DNA of 64,000 bases from Piscinibacter sp. (GCA_017983795.1 JAGOAS010000021.1:1-64000); one strand, 5' to 3'. Numbered from the stretch's first letter, positions 16,663-28,167 are shown. Notes: generated by a model not told the origin, from the sequence alone. Numbers and translations: made by a program.

Positions 16663-18213
16663 GTGCCGCACACCAAGGAACAGCGCTCCCTGTTCGGGGA
16701 GATCCTCGACTGGATGCTCGCGCCGCTGCTGCTGCTGTGGCCGATGAGCGTCGCGCTGACCTGGCTGGTGGCGCAGAACATCGCCAACAAGCCCTTCGAC
16801 CGCGAGCTCGGCGAGATGACGCGCGTGCTCGCCAAGCAGGTGGTGCTGCTGGAGACGGTCGACGGCGAGGCCACGGCCAACTTCACGCTGCCCAGCGGCG
16901 CCTCCGAGATCCTGCACACCGACCAGGACGACGAGATCTACTACCAGGTGCTCGGCCTGCGCGGCGAGCTGCTCGGCGGCGAGCTCGGCCTGCCGCTGCC
17001 GCCCGACGAGGAGCCCAAGGTGCCGGGCGAGACGCACTTCCGCGACGGCGAGCTGCACAACAGCGACCTGCGCATCGGCTACGTCTGGGTGGCGATGCCG
17101 GGCTACAGCGCCGAGACGCGCATGGCGCTGGTGCAGGTGGGCGAGACGCTGGGCAAGCGCTCGCGCCTGGCCACCGAGATCATCAAGGGCGTGATCCTGC
17201 CGCAGTTCGTGATCCTGCCGCTGGCCGTGCTGCTGGTCTGGCTGGCGCTGGTGCGCGGCATCGCGCCGCTCAACGAGCTGCAGCGGCGCATCCGCCGCCG
17301 CGACAGCAGCGACCTCTCGCCGATCGACACGCGTGACGCGCCGGAGGAGGTGTCGCCGCTGGTGCGCGCCATCAACGACCTGCTGGCGCGGCTCGACCAG
17401 TCGATCGGCGCGCAGAAGCACTTCCTCGCCGACGCGGCGCACCAGCTGAAGACGCCGCTGGCCGGGCTGCGCACCCAGGCCGAGCTGGCGCAGCGCGAGA
17501 TCGACGCCGGCCAGCGCGACCCGAAGGAGCTGAAGAAGTCGCTGCAGCAGATCGCCCACTCCAGCCAGAGCGCGGCGCACATGGTCAACCAGCTGCTGGC
17601 GATGGCGCGCGCCGAGAACCAGGAGCAGCAGGCGCAGCGGCAGGCCGTCAACCTGGCGCGGCTGGCCACCGAGACGGTGCACGACTTCGTGCCGCGCGCG
17701 CTGGAGAAGCGCATCGACCTCGGCTACGAAGGGCCCGAGACCGGCCGCGGCGCGCCCGATGGCCGGCGCCCGCTGGTCAGCGGCAATGCGCTGCTGCTGC
17801 GCGAGCTGATCCGCAACCTGGTCGACAACGCGCTGCAGTACACGCCCGCCGGCGGCACGGTGACGGTGCGCATCGTCGACGATCCGTTCGGCCAGGTGGT
17901 GGTGCTGCAGGTCGAGGACTCCGGCCCCGGCATCCCGGCGCCCGAGCGCGAGCGCGTCTTCCAACCCTTCTACCGCGCCCTCGGCACCGAGGTCGACGGC
18001 AGCGGCCTGGGCCTGGCGATCGTGCGCGAGATCGCCGTGCAGCACGGTGCGCAGATCCAGCTGGAAGACGCCAACCTGCGCCACCGCCCGGGCCTGAGCG
18101 ACCAGGGCGGCGCCGCCTTCGGGCCGGGCGCGCGCTTCACGCTGCGCTTCCCGGCCGCGCAGGCCGAGCCCGGCAGCGAAGCCGCGCCGGCGCCCGGCTC
18201 AGCGCCGGCGTAG
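16663..18213 (+). CDS. Sensor histidine kinase (TctE/QseC-like)
   Basis: A 516-aa inner-membrane sensor kinase starting with GTG. It has one membrane helix at about 22-42, a periplasmic domain of the two-component sensor N-terminal type (about 45-165), a second helix at about 178-202 and a HAMP-like linker. The HisKA region has ADAAHQLKTPLAGLRTQAE with the phosphorylated His near 262. The ATPase domain has ELIRNLVDNALQYTP, VEDSGPGIP and GSGLGLAIV. All catalytic motifs are intact. The signal is unknown; TctE proteins respond to tricarboxylates, but that is only analogy. The 3' end overlaps the convergent dehydrogenase gene by 15 bases. Confidence 0.92.
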   Translation: MPHTKEQRSLFGEILDWMLAPLLLLWPMSVALTWLVAQNIANKPFDRELGEMTRVLAKQVVLLETVDGEATANFTLPSGASEILHTDQDDEIYYQVLGLRGELLGGELGLPLPPDEEPKVPGETHFRDGELHNSDLRIGYVWVAMPGYSAETRMALVQVGETLGKRSRLATEIIKGVILPQFVILPLAVLLVWLALVRGIAPLNELQRRIRRRDSSDLSPIDTRDAPEEVSPLVRAINDLLARLDQSIGAQKHFLADAAHQLKTPLAGLRTQAELAQREIDAGQRDPKELKKSLQQIAHSSQSAAHMVNQLLAMARAENQEQQAQRQAVNLARLATETVHDFVPRALEKRIDLGYEGPETGRGAPDGRRPLVSGNALLLRELIRNLVDNALQYTPAGGTVTVRIVDDPFGQVVVLQVEDSGPGIPAPERERVFQPFYRALGTEVDGSGLGLAIVREIAVQHGAQIQLEDANLRHRPGLSDQGGAAFGPGARFTLRFPAAQAEPGSEAAPAPGSAPA

Positions 18214-19071
18214 CAGCTCGAAGAGGCTGGCGTCGTCGAGCGCCGCGAAGCCGCTCTCGCAGGCGCGCGCGAACAGCGCCGCGGCATGCTCGCCCACCGG
18301 CGTGGCCAGGCCCAGGCGCTGCGCCATCGCCAGCGCGAGATGGGTGTCCTTGTTCAAGAGCGTGGTGTGGGCGCGCGGCGCGAGGTCGCCGGCGATGGCG
18401 CGGCGCATGCGGTCGGAGGCGATCCAGCTCTGCCCGCTGGAGCGCTCGATCACGTCCAGCGCCAGCGCCGGGTCGAGCCCGGCGCGTTCGGCCAGGGCCA
18501 GCACCTCGGCCGCGCCGGCCAGGTTGATGCCGGCCAGCAGGTTGTTGACGAGCTTCATGCGCGCACCGTCGCCGGGGCGTTCGCCGAGGCGGAATACCGC
18601 GCCGGAGAGCGCCTCGATGAGATCGCGCTGGCGCTCGAAGCTCGACGCCGCGCAGGCCACCATCAGGCTCATCGTGCCCTCGCGGGCGCGCAGCGGGCCG
18701 CCGGACATCGGCGCGTCGATGGCCTCGAGGCCGGCCTCGGCCAGGCGCGCCGCGAAACGCTCGGTGTCGTGCGGTGCGATGGTCGGGCACAGCAGCACCG
18801 CGGCGCCGCGCGGCAGCGCCGCGGCGAGGCCTTGCGCGCCGAACAGCACGTCTTCGGTCTGCGCCGCATCGACCACGGCGACGATCGCGGCGCGCGCGCC
18901 TTCAGCGGCCGCAGCCGGGGAGTCGCACACCGCCAGCCCTTCGGCATGCGCCAGCGCCTCGCGCGCCGGGGCGATGTCGCGCACCGCCACCGCGAAGCCG
19001 CGATCGCGCAGGCGCAGCGCCATCGCCAGGCCCATGTTGCCGATGCCGACGACCGCGATGCGGCCGCTCAT
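18199..19071 (-). CDS. NAD(P)-dependent beta-hydroxyacid dehydrogenase family protein
   Basis: A 290-aa member of the 3-hydroxyisobutyrate/tartronate-semialdehyde dehydrogenase family. The Rossmann motif VVGIGNMGLAMALRLRDRG is at 6-24. The substrate loop DAPMSGGPLRAREGTMSLMV lies around 122-141, and the catalytic Lys is expected in MKLVNNLLAGINLAG near 172. STLLNKDTHLAL-type helices complete the C-terminal dimer domain. The start overlaps the rodA stop by 4 bases, so this metabolic gene is coupled to the cell-shape operon, an odd placement. The exact substrate cannot be told. Confidence 0.88.
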   Translation of the reverse strand: MSGRIAVVGIGNMGLAMALRLRDRGFAVAVRDIAPAREALAHAEGLAVCDSPAAAAEGARAAIVAVVDAAQTEDVLFGAQGLAAALPRGAAVLLCPTIAPHDTERFAARLAEAGLEAIDAPMSGGPLRAREGTMSLMVACAASSFERQRDLIEALSGAVFRLGERPGDGARMKLVNNLLAGINLAGAAEVLALAERAGLDPALALDVIERSSGQSWIASDRMRRAIAGDLAPRAHTTLLNKDTHLALAMAQRLGLATPVGEHAAALFARACESGFAALDDASLFELLRRR

Positions 19072-20249
19072 GTCTGCACCAGGCGCCGGCTCTTGGAGAT
19101 CGACATCAGGATGCCCAGCCCCAGCCCCAGCGTCACCATCGCCGTGCCGCCGTAGCTGATGAAGGGCAACGGCACGCCCACCACCGGCAGGATGCCGCTG
19201 ACCATGCCCATGTTGACGAAGGCATAGGTGAAGAAGCTCAGCGTGATCGCGCCGGCCAGCAGCCGGCTGAAGACGGTGGGCGCTTCCGAGGCGATCATCA
19301 GCCCGCGGAAGATCAGGAAGGTGAAGCCGAGCACCAGGCCGATGCAGCCGACCAGCCCGAACTCCTCGGAGAAGGCGGCGAAGACGAAGTCGGTGGTGCG
19401 CTCGGGAATGAACTCCAGGTGCGTCTGCGTGCCCTTCATGAAGCCCTTGCCCTCGACGCCGCCGGAGCCGATGGCGATCATGCCCTGCAGCGTGTGGAAG
19501 CCCTTGCCGAGCGGATCCTTCGACGGGTCGAGCAGCGTGCAGACGCGGTGCTTCTGGTAGTCGCGCAGGCCCGGCCATTTCACGTCGGGCTCGCAGATCG
19601 CGTCGCCCGACATCACCAGCGCCGTGATCGCTACCGCGCCGGTGAGCAGCACCGGGATGATCAGCTTCCACGACAGCCCGGCGAAGAAGATCACGTACAG
19701 GCCGGCCGACAGCACCAGGATCGCGGTGCCGAGGTCGGGCTGCTTGATGATCAGGGCCACCGGCACCACCAGCAGCGCGCCGGCGGCGAGGAAGTCGGGC
19801 ACGCGCAGCTGCCCTTCGCGGCGCTGGAACCACCAGGCCAGCATCAGCGGCACGGCGATCTTGAGCATCTCGCTGGGCTGGATCACCACGCCGACGTTGA
19901 GCCAGCGCGTCGCGCCCTTCTTGGTGACGCCGGCGAACTCCACCGCCACCAGCAGGATCACGCCGATCACGTACAGCGGCACGGCCAGCGACATCAGCCG
20001 CTGCGGCGGGATCTGCGCCACCAGGAACAGGATGCCGAAGGCGATCAGCATGTTGCGGCCGTGGTCGACGAAGCGCGTGCCGCTGTCGAAGCCGGCCGAG
20101 TACATCGTCACCATGCCGGCGGCGGCCAGCAGCAGGATGGCCAGCGACAGCGGCCCGTCGAAGCCGGTGAACACCGGCACGATGCGCTGCCAGATCGAGG
20201 GCCGCTCGAAGGCCACGTTCATGGGCGCGGGGCGGTTGCCGGCGTTCAC
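19068..20249 (-). CDS. rodA: Rod-shape peptidoglycan glycosyltransferase RodA
   Basis: A 393-aa SEDS-family polymerase that makes glycan strands with PBP2 in the elongasome. About ten membrane helices are visible, with SEDS signatures GATRWLNVGVVIQPSEMLKI, KQPDLGTA and GVPLPFISYGGTAM. The catalytic Asp region is IPERTTDFVFAAFSEEFG. GTG at 20249 is chosen because AGGGAG precedes it at good spacing and it overlaps the mrdA stop (GTGA). An ATG nine codons later at 20222 lacks a ribosome-binding site. Confidence 0.95.
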   Translation of the reverse strand: MNAGNRPAPMNVAFERPSIWQRIVPVFTGFDGPLSLAILLLAAAGMVTMYSAGFDSGTRFVDHGRNMLIAFGILFLVAQIPPQRLMSLAVPLYVIGVILLVAVEFAGVTKKGATRWLNVGVVIQPSEMLKIAVPLMLAWWFQRREGQLRVPDFLAAGALLVVPVALIIKQPDLGTAILVLSAGLYVIFFAGLSWKLIIPVLLTGAVAITALVMSGDAICEPDVKWPGLRDYQKHRVCTLLDPSKDPLGKGFHTLQGMIAIGSGGVEGKGFMKGTQTHLEFIPERTTDFVFAAFSEEFGLVGCIGLVLGFTFLIFRGLMIASEAPTVFSRLLAGAITLSFFTYAFVNMGMVSGILPVVGVPLPFISYGGTAMVTLGLGLGILMSISKSRRLVQT

Positions 20250-22264
20250 CGTGCGCTCCCTGCGTCGGCGCCCTGGGCCAGCTTCTGCGCGCTCGCGCCG
20301 GCCACCGCGGGCAGGATGGTGATGGCGCCCGGCAGCGGCACGTCGGAGGCCTGGCGCTGCTTGCCCACCGGCGCGCCGGACTTGCCCTCGCGCGTCAGCG
20401 CGATGTCTTCCTCGCTCGGCCACAGGCCGGCGATCACGTAGTCGAATACGCGGCGCGAGATCGGCGCGGCCGCCTCGGAGCCGAAGCCGGCGTTCTCGAC
20501 CACGATGGCCAGCGCGATGGTCGGCGCCTCCAGCGGCGCGAACGCCATGTACAGCGAATGGTCGCGCTTGTGCTCTTCGAGCTTGGCGGCGTTGTACTTC
20601 TCGTTGGCGCGGATGCTCACGGCCTGGGCCGTGCCGGTCTTGCCGCCGGTCTTGTAGGGCGCGCCGAGGTAGGAGCGCACCGAGGTGCCTTCCTGCGTGA
20701 CGCCGTACAGCGCGCGCGTGATCAGCTCGACGTGCTCGGGCTTGAGCGGCAGCGGCGGCAGCGCCGCATGCGCCATGGGGCGGCGCTCGCCGGTCGTCAC
20801 GTCCTCGATCTCGCGCACCAGGCGCGGCTTGTAGCGCTGCCCGCCCGACACCAGCGTGGCGGTGGCGCTGGACAGCTGCAGCATGGTGAAGTTGTTGTAG
20901 CCCTGGCCGATGCCCAGCGAGATGGTCTCGCCGGCGTACCACTTCTGCAGCTCGGGCTTCTTGTAGGCCTTGCGCTTCCACTCCGTGGACGGCAGCAGGC
21001 CGGTGACCTCGCCTTCCACGTCGATGCCGGTCTTGCGGCCGAAGCCGAAGGGTTCGAGCTGGTCGTGCATCAGGTCCACGCCCAGCTCGTTGGCCAGCGA
21101 GTAGTAGTAGACGTTGCTCGACTTGACGATGCTGCGCACCATGTCCACCGGCCCGAGGCCGGTGTCGCCGTGGCTGCGGAAGGTGTGGTTGCCGAACTGG
21201 AAGGTGCCGCCGTCGTAGATGATCTGCGACGGGCTGCGCTTGCCGGTGTTGAGCGCCGCCATCGCCATGAAGGGCTTGAAGGTCGAGCCCGGCGGGTACG
21301 TTCCCCGGAGGGCCCGATTCAGCAGCGGCTTGTCGATCGACTCGTTGAGCTCCTTCCAGCTCTCGTGGTCGATGCCGTCGACGAACAGGTTGGGGTCGAA
21401 GGTCGGCTTGCTGACGAAGGCCAGCACCTCGCCGTTGCGCGGATCGAGCGCCACCAGCGCGCCGCGCCGCTCGCCGAACAGCCGCTCGACCAGCGCCTGC
21501 AGCTTGATGTCCACCGACAGCACCACCTTGTTGCCGGGCGTCGCCGGGTTGCTCTTGAGGCGCCGCACCGGCCGGCCGCCGGCGCTGGTCTCGACCTCCT
21601 CGAAGCCGGTCTGGCCGTGCAGCTCGGCCTCGTAGCTCTGCTCGACGCCCAGCTTGCCGATGTACTCGGTGCCGCGGTAGTTGGCGGCGTCCTCGGTCTC
21701 CTCGATGGCTTCCTTCTCGGCCTGGTTGATGCGTCCGATGTAGCCGAGCAGGTGGCTGCCGATCTCGCCGAGCGGGTAGTTGCGGAACAGGCGCGCCTTG
21801 ATGTCCACGCCGGGAAAGCGGAAGCGCTGCGCGGTGAAGCGCGCCACCTCCTCGTCGGAGAGCTTGGTGCGGATCGGCAGCGACTCGAAGCTCTTGCTCT
21901 CCTCCAGTAGGCGCTTGAGGCGCTTGCGGTCGCGCGTCTGGATCTCGACCACCTCGGCGAGCCGGTCGATCAGCGGCTCGAGCTCGCCGGCCTTGGACGG
22001 CGTGATCTCCAGCGTGTAGGCCGAGTAGTTGTTGGCCAGCACGACGCCGTTGCGGTCGACGATCAGGCCGCGGTTGGGCACGATGGGCACCACCGCGATG
22101 CGGTTGTTCTCCGCCTGCGTGGCCAGCTCCTCGTGCTTGACGATCTGCAGGTGCACGAGGCGCGCGCCGAGCAGGCCGAAGCCGAACAGCACGAACGCCG
22201 CAGCCGCCAGCAGCCGCGTGTTGAAACGCGACAGCTCCTGCTCGACGTTCTTGAGTTCAGTCAC
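20246..22264 (-). CDS. mrdA: Penicillin-binding protein 2 (elongasome transpeptidase)
   Basis: A 672-aa peptidoglycan D,D-transpeptidase with a short cytoplasmic tail, one membrane helix (about 18-40), a dimerisation domain (about 60-250) and a transpeptidase domain (about 265-620). Catalytic motifs are PPGSTFKPF with the active-site Ser near 325, SSN in IVKSSNVYYY, and GGKTGTAQ. Partners are RodA and MreCD. The start overlaps the mreD stop by 4 bases, and the stop overlaps the rodA start. Confidence 0.97.
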   Translation of the reverse strand: MTELKNVEQELSRFNTRLLAAAAFVLFGFGLLGARLVHLQIVKHEELATQAENNRIAVVPIVPNRGLIVDRNGVVLANNYSAYTLEITPSKAGELEPLIDRLAEVVEIQTRDRKRLKRLLEESKSFESLPIRTKLSDEEVARFTAQRFRFPGVDIKARLFRNYPLGEIGSHLLGYIGRINQAEKEAIEETEDAANYRGTEYIGKLGVEQSYEAELHGQTGFEEVETSAGGRPVRRLKSNPATPGNKVVLSVDIKLQALVERLFGERRGALVALDPRNGEVLAFVSKPTFDPNLFVDGIDHESWKELNESIDKPLLNRALRGTYPPGSTFKPFMAMAALNTGKRSPSQIIYDGGTFQFGNHTFRSHGDTGLGPVDMVRSIVKSSNVYYYSLANELGVDLMHDQLEPFGFGRKTGIDVEGEVTGLLPSTEWKRKAYKKPELQKWYAGETISLGIGQGYNNFTMLQLSSATATLVSGGQRYKPRLVREIEDVTTGERRPMAHAALPPLPLKPEHVELITRALYGVTQEGTSVRSYLGAPYKTGGKTGTAQAVSIRANEKYNAAKLEEHKRDHSLYMAFAPLEAPTIALAIVVENAGFGSEAAAPISRRVFDYVIAGLWPSEEDIALTREGKSGAPVGKQRQASDVPLPGAITILPAVAGASAQKLAQGADAGSAR

Positions 22265-22779
22265 AAGGGTCGATTTTCATCGGGGTCCGGCGGTCTGCGC
22301 TGCGGCGCCAGCAGTACCCATGTGACCAGCGGCCACAGCAGCGCCTCCAGCACCGGCGCGAGCAGCAGATCCCAGCCCGGGAACATGCCGCCGGCGATCA
22401 TGCGCACCACCAGCGAGACCAGGTGGGCGGCGAAGAACAGCGGCAGGATCTGCACCGCCTGCGACGGCACCGTGAACCACAGCAGCCGGCGGTGGATGGT
22501 GGTGGCGAAGAAGGCCAGCAGCGTGTAGGCGAGCGCGTGCTGGCCGAGCACGGCGGCGTCGTGCACGTCCATCGCCAGGCCGAACAGGAATGCGATGCCG
22601 ATGCCGACGCGGCGCGACTGGTGCACGTTCCAGAACACCAGCACCACGGCCAGGAAGTCCGGCATCGCCGGCATGCGGCCGAGCGGCACCAGGTTGAGCA
22701 GGAAGGCCAGCACCAGGGTCAGCCAGACGAACAGCGGGTTGGCCGGCAGCAGCAGCGCATCGCCGCGGGGCAGGATCAT
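22261..22779 (-). CDS. mreD: Rod-shape determining protein MreD
   Basis: A 172-aa inner-membrane protein with five to six predicted helices and almost no soluble domain, as usual for MreD. It starts MILPRGDALLLPANPLFVWL and includes the family-typical PDFLAVVLVFWNVHQSRRVGIGIAFLFGLAMDVHD. It works with MreC to connect MreB filaments to PBP2 and RodA. It overlaps both mreC and mrdA by 4 bases. Confidence 0.93.
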   Translation of the reverse strand: MILPRGDALLLPANPLFVWLTLVLAFLLNLVPLGRMPAMPDFLAVVLVFWNVHQSRRVGIGIAFLFGLAMDVHDAAVLGQHALAYTLLAFFATTIHRRLLWFTVPSQAVQILPLFFAAHLVSLVVRMIAGGMFPGWDLLLAPVLEALLWPLVTWVLLAPQRRPPDPDENRPL

Positions 22780-23693
22780 CGCCGCCCTCCCTTCTTCGAC
22801 GTCGGCGCGCTGGCCGCGGCCGCCGCAGCCTCCGGCTTGGCCGGCATCTGCACCCCCACCGGCTCGAGCACCAGCACGTGGCGCACCGCGTCGGGCGAGG
22901 CGACCGGCTGCAGCAGGATGCGCGCGAAGCTGGTGTCGATCTTGCGATCCACCACGGTCACCTTCGCCACCGGCAGGCCGGGCGGGTAGATGCCGTCCAC
23001 GCCCGAGGTGGTGAGCAGGTCGCCCACCTGCACGTCGGCATTGCCGGCCATGAAGCGCAGCTCCATGCCGTTGCGCGCGCCGAAGGCGGCGCTGCGCAGC
23101 TGGTTGCGCGCGTTGAGCACGGGAATCGCGGCGTCCTTGTCGGCCAGCAGCGTCACCTCGGAGGACAGCGGGTAGACCCGCGTCACCTGGCCGAGCACGC
23201 CGGCGTCGTTGATCACCGGCGAGGCCAGGGCCACGCCCTGCGTGGCGCCGCGGTCGATGACGACCTTGCGCGAGTACGGATCGGGCGCGTCGTAGAGCAC
23301 CTCGGCGGCCATGCTGCGCACGGTGAGCGCCGGGCGCAGGCCGATCAGCGCACGCAGCCTGTCGTTCTCCGCCTGCAGCTGCTCGACGCGGGCGGCGCGC
23401 TCGGCCTGGCGGGCGAGGCGGACTTTCGCCTCCTCTTCCTTGGCGAGCGCGTGCTGCAGGCCCATCAGGTAGTCGCTGCCGCCTTCCCAGGCCGCCACCG
23501 GCACGAGCAGCATGCGCTCGATCGGGTGCAGCACGGTGGCGATGGCCGCGCGCAGCGGGCGCGTGATCTCGAAGCGCGTGTCGGCCACCATCAGGAACAG
23601 CGCCAGCGCGGAGAAGATGGTCAGGCGCGTCAGCGCCGACGGTCCCTGGCGGAAGAACGGCGGCGGGGTGCGGTCGAGGGTGCCGAGAGGCAT
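22776..23693 (-). CDS. mreC: Rod-shape determining protein MreC
   Basis: A 305-aa bitopic protein with a membrane helix at about 22-40, a coiled coil (about 70-105, rich in Glu/Lys/Ala/Arg) and a periplasmic beta domain (about 110-275) with VVIDRGATQGV, GVLGQVTRVYPLSSEVTLLAD and DLLTTSGVDGIYPPGLPVA. It activates PBP2. A low-complexity Ala/Lys/Pro tail ends the protein. It follows mreB by 32 bp and overlaps mreD by 4 bases. Confidence 0.95.
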   Translation of the reverse strand: MPLGTLDRTPPPFFRQGPSALTRLTIFSALALFLMVADTRFEITRPLRAAIATVLHPIERMLLVPVAAWEGGSDYLMGLQHALAKEEEAKVRLARQAERAARVEQLQAENDRLRALIGLRPALTVRSMAAEVLYDAPDPYSRKVVIDRGATQGVALASPVINDAGVLGQVTRVYPLSSEVTLLADKDAAIPVLNARNQLRSAAFGARNGMELRFMAGNADVQVGDLLTTSGVDGIYPPGLPVAKVTVVDRKIDTSFARILLQPVASPDAVRHVLVLEPVGVQMPAKPEAAAAAASAPTSKKGGRR

Positions 23694-23725
23694 GGCCGCC
23701 TACTGCCGGCGCGCGGCGATGCGCG

Positions 23726-24892
<1,167 letters not shown>

Positions 24893-24917
24893 TCACCCTG
24901 TTTCCGCCTGCCTTCCC

Positions 24918-25217
24918 ATGGCCCTCACCCCCCAGGACGTGAGCCGCATCGCCCACCTCGCGCGGCTGGAGCTTTCCGCCGCCGAGCAGGCCTCGCTGCT
25001 CGCCCAGCTCAACGGCTTCTTCGGCATCGTCGAGCAGATGAGCGCGGTCGACACCTCGGGCGTCGAGCCGCTGTACACGCCGCTGTCGGCGGTGCAGCAG
25101 GTCAGCCTGCGCCTGCGCGACGACGCCGTCAGCGAAACCGACCAGCGCACGCTCAACCAGCGCAGCGCGCCGGCGGTGGAAGACGGGCTGTTCCTGGTGC
25201 CCAAGGTCATCGAATGA
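24918..25217 (+). CDS. gatC: Asp-tRNA(Asn)/Glu-tRNA(Gln) amidotransferase subunit C
   Basis: A 99-aa small subunit that holds GatA and GatB together. It begins [20 protein letters not shown], the typical GatC helix, and ends with the conserved LRDD...[16 protein letters not shown] region. The ATG at 24918 is chosen on family length; an upstream in-frame ATG at 24876 would add 14 unrelated residues. It is the first gene of gatCAB and overlaps gatA by 4 bases. Confidence 0.95.
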   Translation: MALTPQDVSRIAHLARLELSAAEQASLLAQLNGFFGIVEQMSAVDTSGVEPLYTPLSAVQQVSLRLRDDAVSETDQRTLNQRSAPAVEDGLFLVPKVIE

Positions 25218-26701
25218 AACAGATCCACGAGATGGGCGTGGCCGAACTGGCGCGCGCGCTGGGCTCGCGCGAGGTGTCGAGCGTCGAGGCCACCGGCGCG
25301 CTGCTCGAGCGCATGGCGCAGCACGCGTCGCTCGGCGCCGTGCTGGCGAGCGACCGCGCGCTGGCACTGGCCCAGGCGCAGGCCGCCGACGCGCGCCGCG
25401 CGGCCGGCGAAACGAACCCGCTGCTGGGCGTGCCGATCGCGCACAAGGACATCTTCGTCAGCGCCGAGCTGCCCACCACCGCCGGCTCGAAGATGCTGGA
25501 GGGCTACCGCAGCCCCTTCGACGCCACCGTCGTCGCACGTCTCGGCCAGGCCGGCACGGTGACGCTGGCCAAGCTCAACTGCGACGAGTTCGCGATGGGC
25601 TCGGCCAACGAGAACTCGGCCTACGGCCCGGCGCGCAACCCCTGGGACATCACCCGCGTGCCGGGCGGCTCCTCGGGCGGCTCGGCGGCCGCCGTCGCCG
25701 CGCGCCTGGTGCCCGCCGCCACCGGCACCGACACCGGCGGCTCGATCCGCCAGCCGGCCAGCTTCTCCGGCATCACCGGCATCAAGCCGACCTACGGCGT
25801 GTGCTCGCGTTACGGCATGGTCGCCTTCGCCTCCAGCCTCGACCAGGCCGGCCCGATGGCACGCTCGGCCGAGGATTGCGCCTTGCTGCTGTCGGCGATG
25901 AGCGGCTTCGACGAGCGCGATTCCACCAGCGCCGAGCGCCCGCCGCAGGACTTCGTCGCCCAGATGCTGGCGCCGCGCGCGGACGCGCCGGCCGCCCGGC
26001 CGCTGGCCGGCCTGCGCATCGGCCTGCCGCGCGAGTTCTTCCCCGCCGCGCTGGCCGCCGACGTGAACGGCACGGTGCGCGCCGCGCTGGCCGAGTTCGA
26101 GAAGCTCGGCGCGACGCTGGTCGACGTCAGCCTGCCGCGCACCGAACTCTCCATCCCCGTCTACTACATCATCGCGCCGGCCGAGGCGAGCTCGAACCTG
26201 TCGCGCTTCGACGGCGTGCGCTACGGGCATCGCGCCGAGAAATATGTCGACCTGCTCGACATGTACAAGAAGAGCCGCAGCGAAGGCTTCGGCCCCGAGG
26301 TCAAGCGCCGCATCATGATCGGCACCTACGTGCTCTCGCACGGCTACTACGACGCCTACTACCTGCAGGCGCAGAAGCTGCGCCGCATGATCGCCGACGA
26401 CTTCCAGCGCTGCTTCACGCAGTGCGACCTGATCGCCGGCCCGGTGGCGCCGAGCGTCGCCTGGAAGATCGGCGCGCAGGGCGACGATCCGGTCGCCGCC
26501 TACCTCGCCGACATCTTCACCCTGCCGGCCAGCCTGGCCGGCCTGCCCGGCATGAGCGTTCCGGCCGGCTTCGGCGAGGCGAGCATGCCGGTCGGCCTGC
26601 AGCTGATCGGCAACTACTTCCAGGAAGGCGCGCTGCTGCACGCCGCGCACGCCTTCCAGCAGGCCACCGACTGGCACGCGCGCGCGCCGGCCGGCTTCTG
26701 A
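25214..26701 (+). CDS. gatA: Asp-tRNA(Asn)/Glu-tRNA(Gln) amidotransferase subunit A
   Basis: A 495-aa glutaminase subunit of the amidase-signature family. It releases ammonia from glutamine to convert misacylated Glu-tRNA(Gln) or Asp-tRNA(Asn). The catalytic triad is visible: Lys in IAHKDIF (about 77), Ser in [14 protein letters not shown] (about 152) and the nucleophile Ser in [14 protein letters not shown] (about 176). Length is normal. It overlaps gatC by 4 bases and precedes gatB by 8. Confidence 0.97.
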   Translation: MKQIHEMGVAELARALGSREVSSVEATGALLERMAQHASLGAVLASDRALALAQAQAADARRAAGETNPLLGVPIAHKDIFVSAELPTTAGSKMLEGYRSPFDATVVARLGQAGTVTLAKLNCDEFAMGSANENSAYGPARNPWDITRVPGGSSGGSAAAVAARLVPAATGTDTGGSIRQPASFSGITGIKPTYGVCSRYGMVAFASSLDQAGPMARSAEDCALLLSAMSGFDERDSTSAERPPQDFVAQMLAPRADAPAARPLAGLRIGLPREFFPAALAADVNGTVRAALAEFEKLGATLVDVSLPRTELSIPVYYIIAPAEASSNLSRFDGVRYGHRAEKYVDLLDMYKKSRSEGFGPEVKRRIMIGTYVLSHGYYDAYYLQAQKLRRMIADDFQRCFTQCDLIAGPVAPSVAWKIGAQGDDPVAAYLADIFTLPASLAGLPGMSVPAGFGEASMPVGLQLIGNYFQEGALLHAAHAFQQATDWHARAPAGF

Positions 26702-26709
26702 ACAGCAGC

Positions 26710-28158
26710 ATGAGCAGCCCCCAACTCATCCGCGGCTACGAGGTCGTCATCGGCATCGAGACGCACGCCCAGCTCTCCACGCGCTCGAAGATCTTCAGCG
26801 GCTCGAGCACGCAGTTCGGCGCCGCGCCGAACACGCAGGCTTCGCCGGTGGACCTGGCGCTGCCCGGCACGCTGCCGGTGATGAACCGCGGTGCGGTCGA
26901 GCGTGCCATCCGCTTCGGCCTGGCGGTCGGCGCCACGGTCGCGCCGCTGTCGATCTTCGCGCGCAAGAACTACTTCTACCCCGACCTGCCCAAGGGCTAC
27001 CAGATCAGCCAGTACGAGATCCCGGTCGTGCAGGGCGGCGAGGTGGAGTTCTTCATCGGCGAGCAGCGCCATGTCGTGCACCTGACGCGCGCCCACCTCG
27101 AGGAAGACGCCGGCAAGTCGCTGCACGAGGACTACCACGGCCAGACCGGCATCGACCTGAACCGCGCCGGCACGCCGCTGCTGGAGATCGTCACCGAGCC
27201 CGACATGCGCAGCAGCGCGGAGGCCGCCGCCTACGCGCGCGCGCTGCACGCGCTGGTGGTGTGGCTGGAGATCTGCGACGGCAACATGCAGGAAGGCTCG
27301 TTCCGCTGCGACGCCAACGTGTCGGTGCGCAAGCCCGGTGCGCCCTTCGGCACGCGGCGCGAGATCAAGAACCTGAACAGCTTCAAGTTCCTGCAGCAGG
27401 CGATCGACTTCGAGGTGCAGTGGCAGATCGACCTGATCGAGGACGGCGGCAAGGTCGAGCAGGCCACCGTGCTGTTCGACCCCGACAGCGGCGAGACGCG
27501 CGCCATGCGCAGCAAGGAAGACGCGCACGACTACCGCTACTTCCCCGACCCCGACCTGCCGCCGCTCGTGATCGCGCCCGAGTGGGTGGCGCGTGTGAAG
27601 GCCGACATGCCCGAGCTGCCGCGCGCCATGGGCGAGCGTTTCCAGCGCGATTACGGCCTGCCCGCCTACGACGCGGCGATGATGACGCAGGGCAAGGCCA
27701 TGGGCGCCTTCTTCGAAGCCGCGGCCAAGGCCTGCGGCCAACCCAAGCTGGTGGCCAACTGGCTGATGGGCGAGGTGTCGCGGCGCCTCAACGCCGAAGA
27801 CCGGTTGATCGAGGCCAGCCCGGTGAGCGCGGCGCAGCTGGCCGCGATGATCGGCCGCATCGCCGACGGCACGATCTCCAACAACGGCGCGAAGCAGGTC
27901 TTCGACGCGCTCTGGACCGGCCAGGGCAGCGAGGTCGATGCGGTCATCGAGGCCAAGGGCCTGAAGCAGATGTCCGACAGCGGCGAGCTGGAACGCATCC
28001 TCGACGAGGTGCTCGCGGCCAACGCCAAGTCGGTGGAGGAATACCGCGCCGGCAAGGACAAGGCCTTCAACGCCCTGGTCGGCCAGGCCATGAAGGCGAC
28101 CAAGGGCAAGGCCAACCCGGCCCAGGTCAACGAGCTGCTGAAGAAGAAGCTCGGCTGA
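26710..28158 (+). CDS. gatB: Asp-tRNA(Asn)/Glu-tRNA(Gln) amidotransferase subunit B
   Basis: A 482-aa kinase and amide-transfer subunit. It starts [22 protein letters not shown] with the family signature [59 protein letters not shown] and the [12 protein letters not shown] segment are all intact. The C-terminal YqeY-like domain (about 335-482) binds the tRNA elbow. It completes gatCAB. Confidence 0.97.
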   Translation: MSSPQLIRGYEVVIGIETHAQLSTRSKIFSGSSTQFGAAPNTQASPVDLALPGTLPVMNRGAVERAIRFGLAVGATVAPLSIFARKNYFYPDLPKGYQISQYEIPVVQGGEVEFFIGEQRHVVHLTRAHLEEDAGKSLHEDYHGQTGIDLNRAGTPLLEIVTEPDMRSSAEAAAYARALHALVVWLEICDGNMQEGSFRCDANVSVRKPGAPFGTRREIKNLNSFKFLQQAIDFEVQWQIDLIEDGGKVEQATVLFDPDSGETRAMRSKEDAHDYRYFPDPDLPPLVIAPEWVARVKADMPELPRAMGERFQRDYGLPAYDAAMMTQGKAMGAFFEAAAKACGQPKLVANWLMGEVSRRLNAEDRLIEASPVSAAQLAAMIGRIADGTISNNGAKQVFDALWTGQGSEVDAVIEAKGLKQMSDSGELERILDEVLAANAKSVEEYRAGKDKAFNALVGQAMKATKGKANPAQVNELLKKKLG

Positions 28159-28167
28159 TCGCGGCCC

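Noticed and set aside
15986-18213. A TctDE system controlling citrate-type uptake
   Set aside because: The proteins resemble TctD/TctE, but no tctABC operon adjoins them and the Bug gene is over 40 kb away, so a specific function is not supported.
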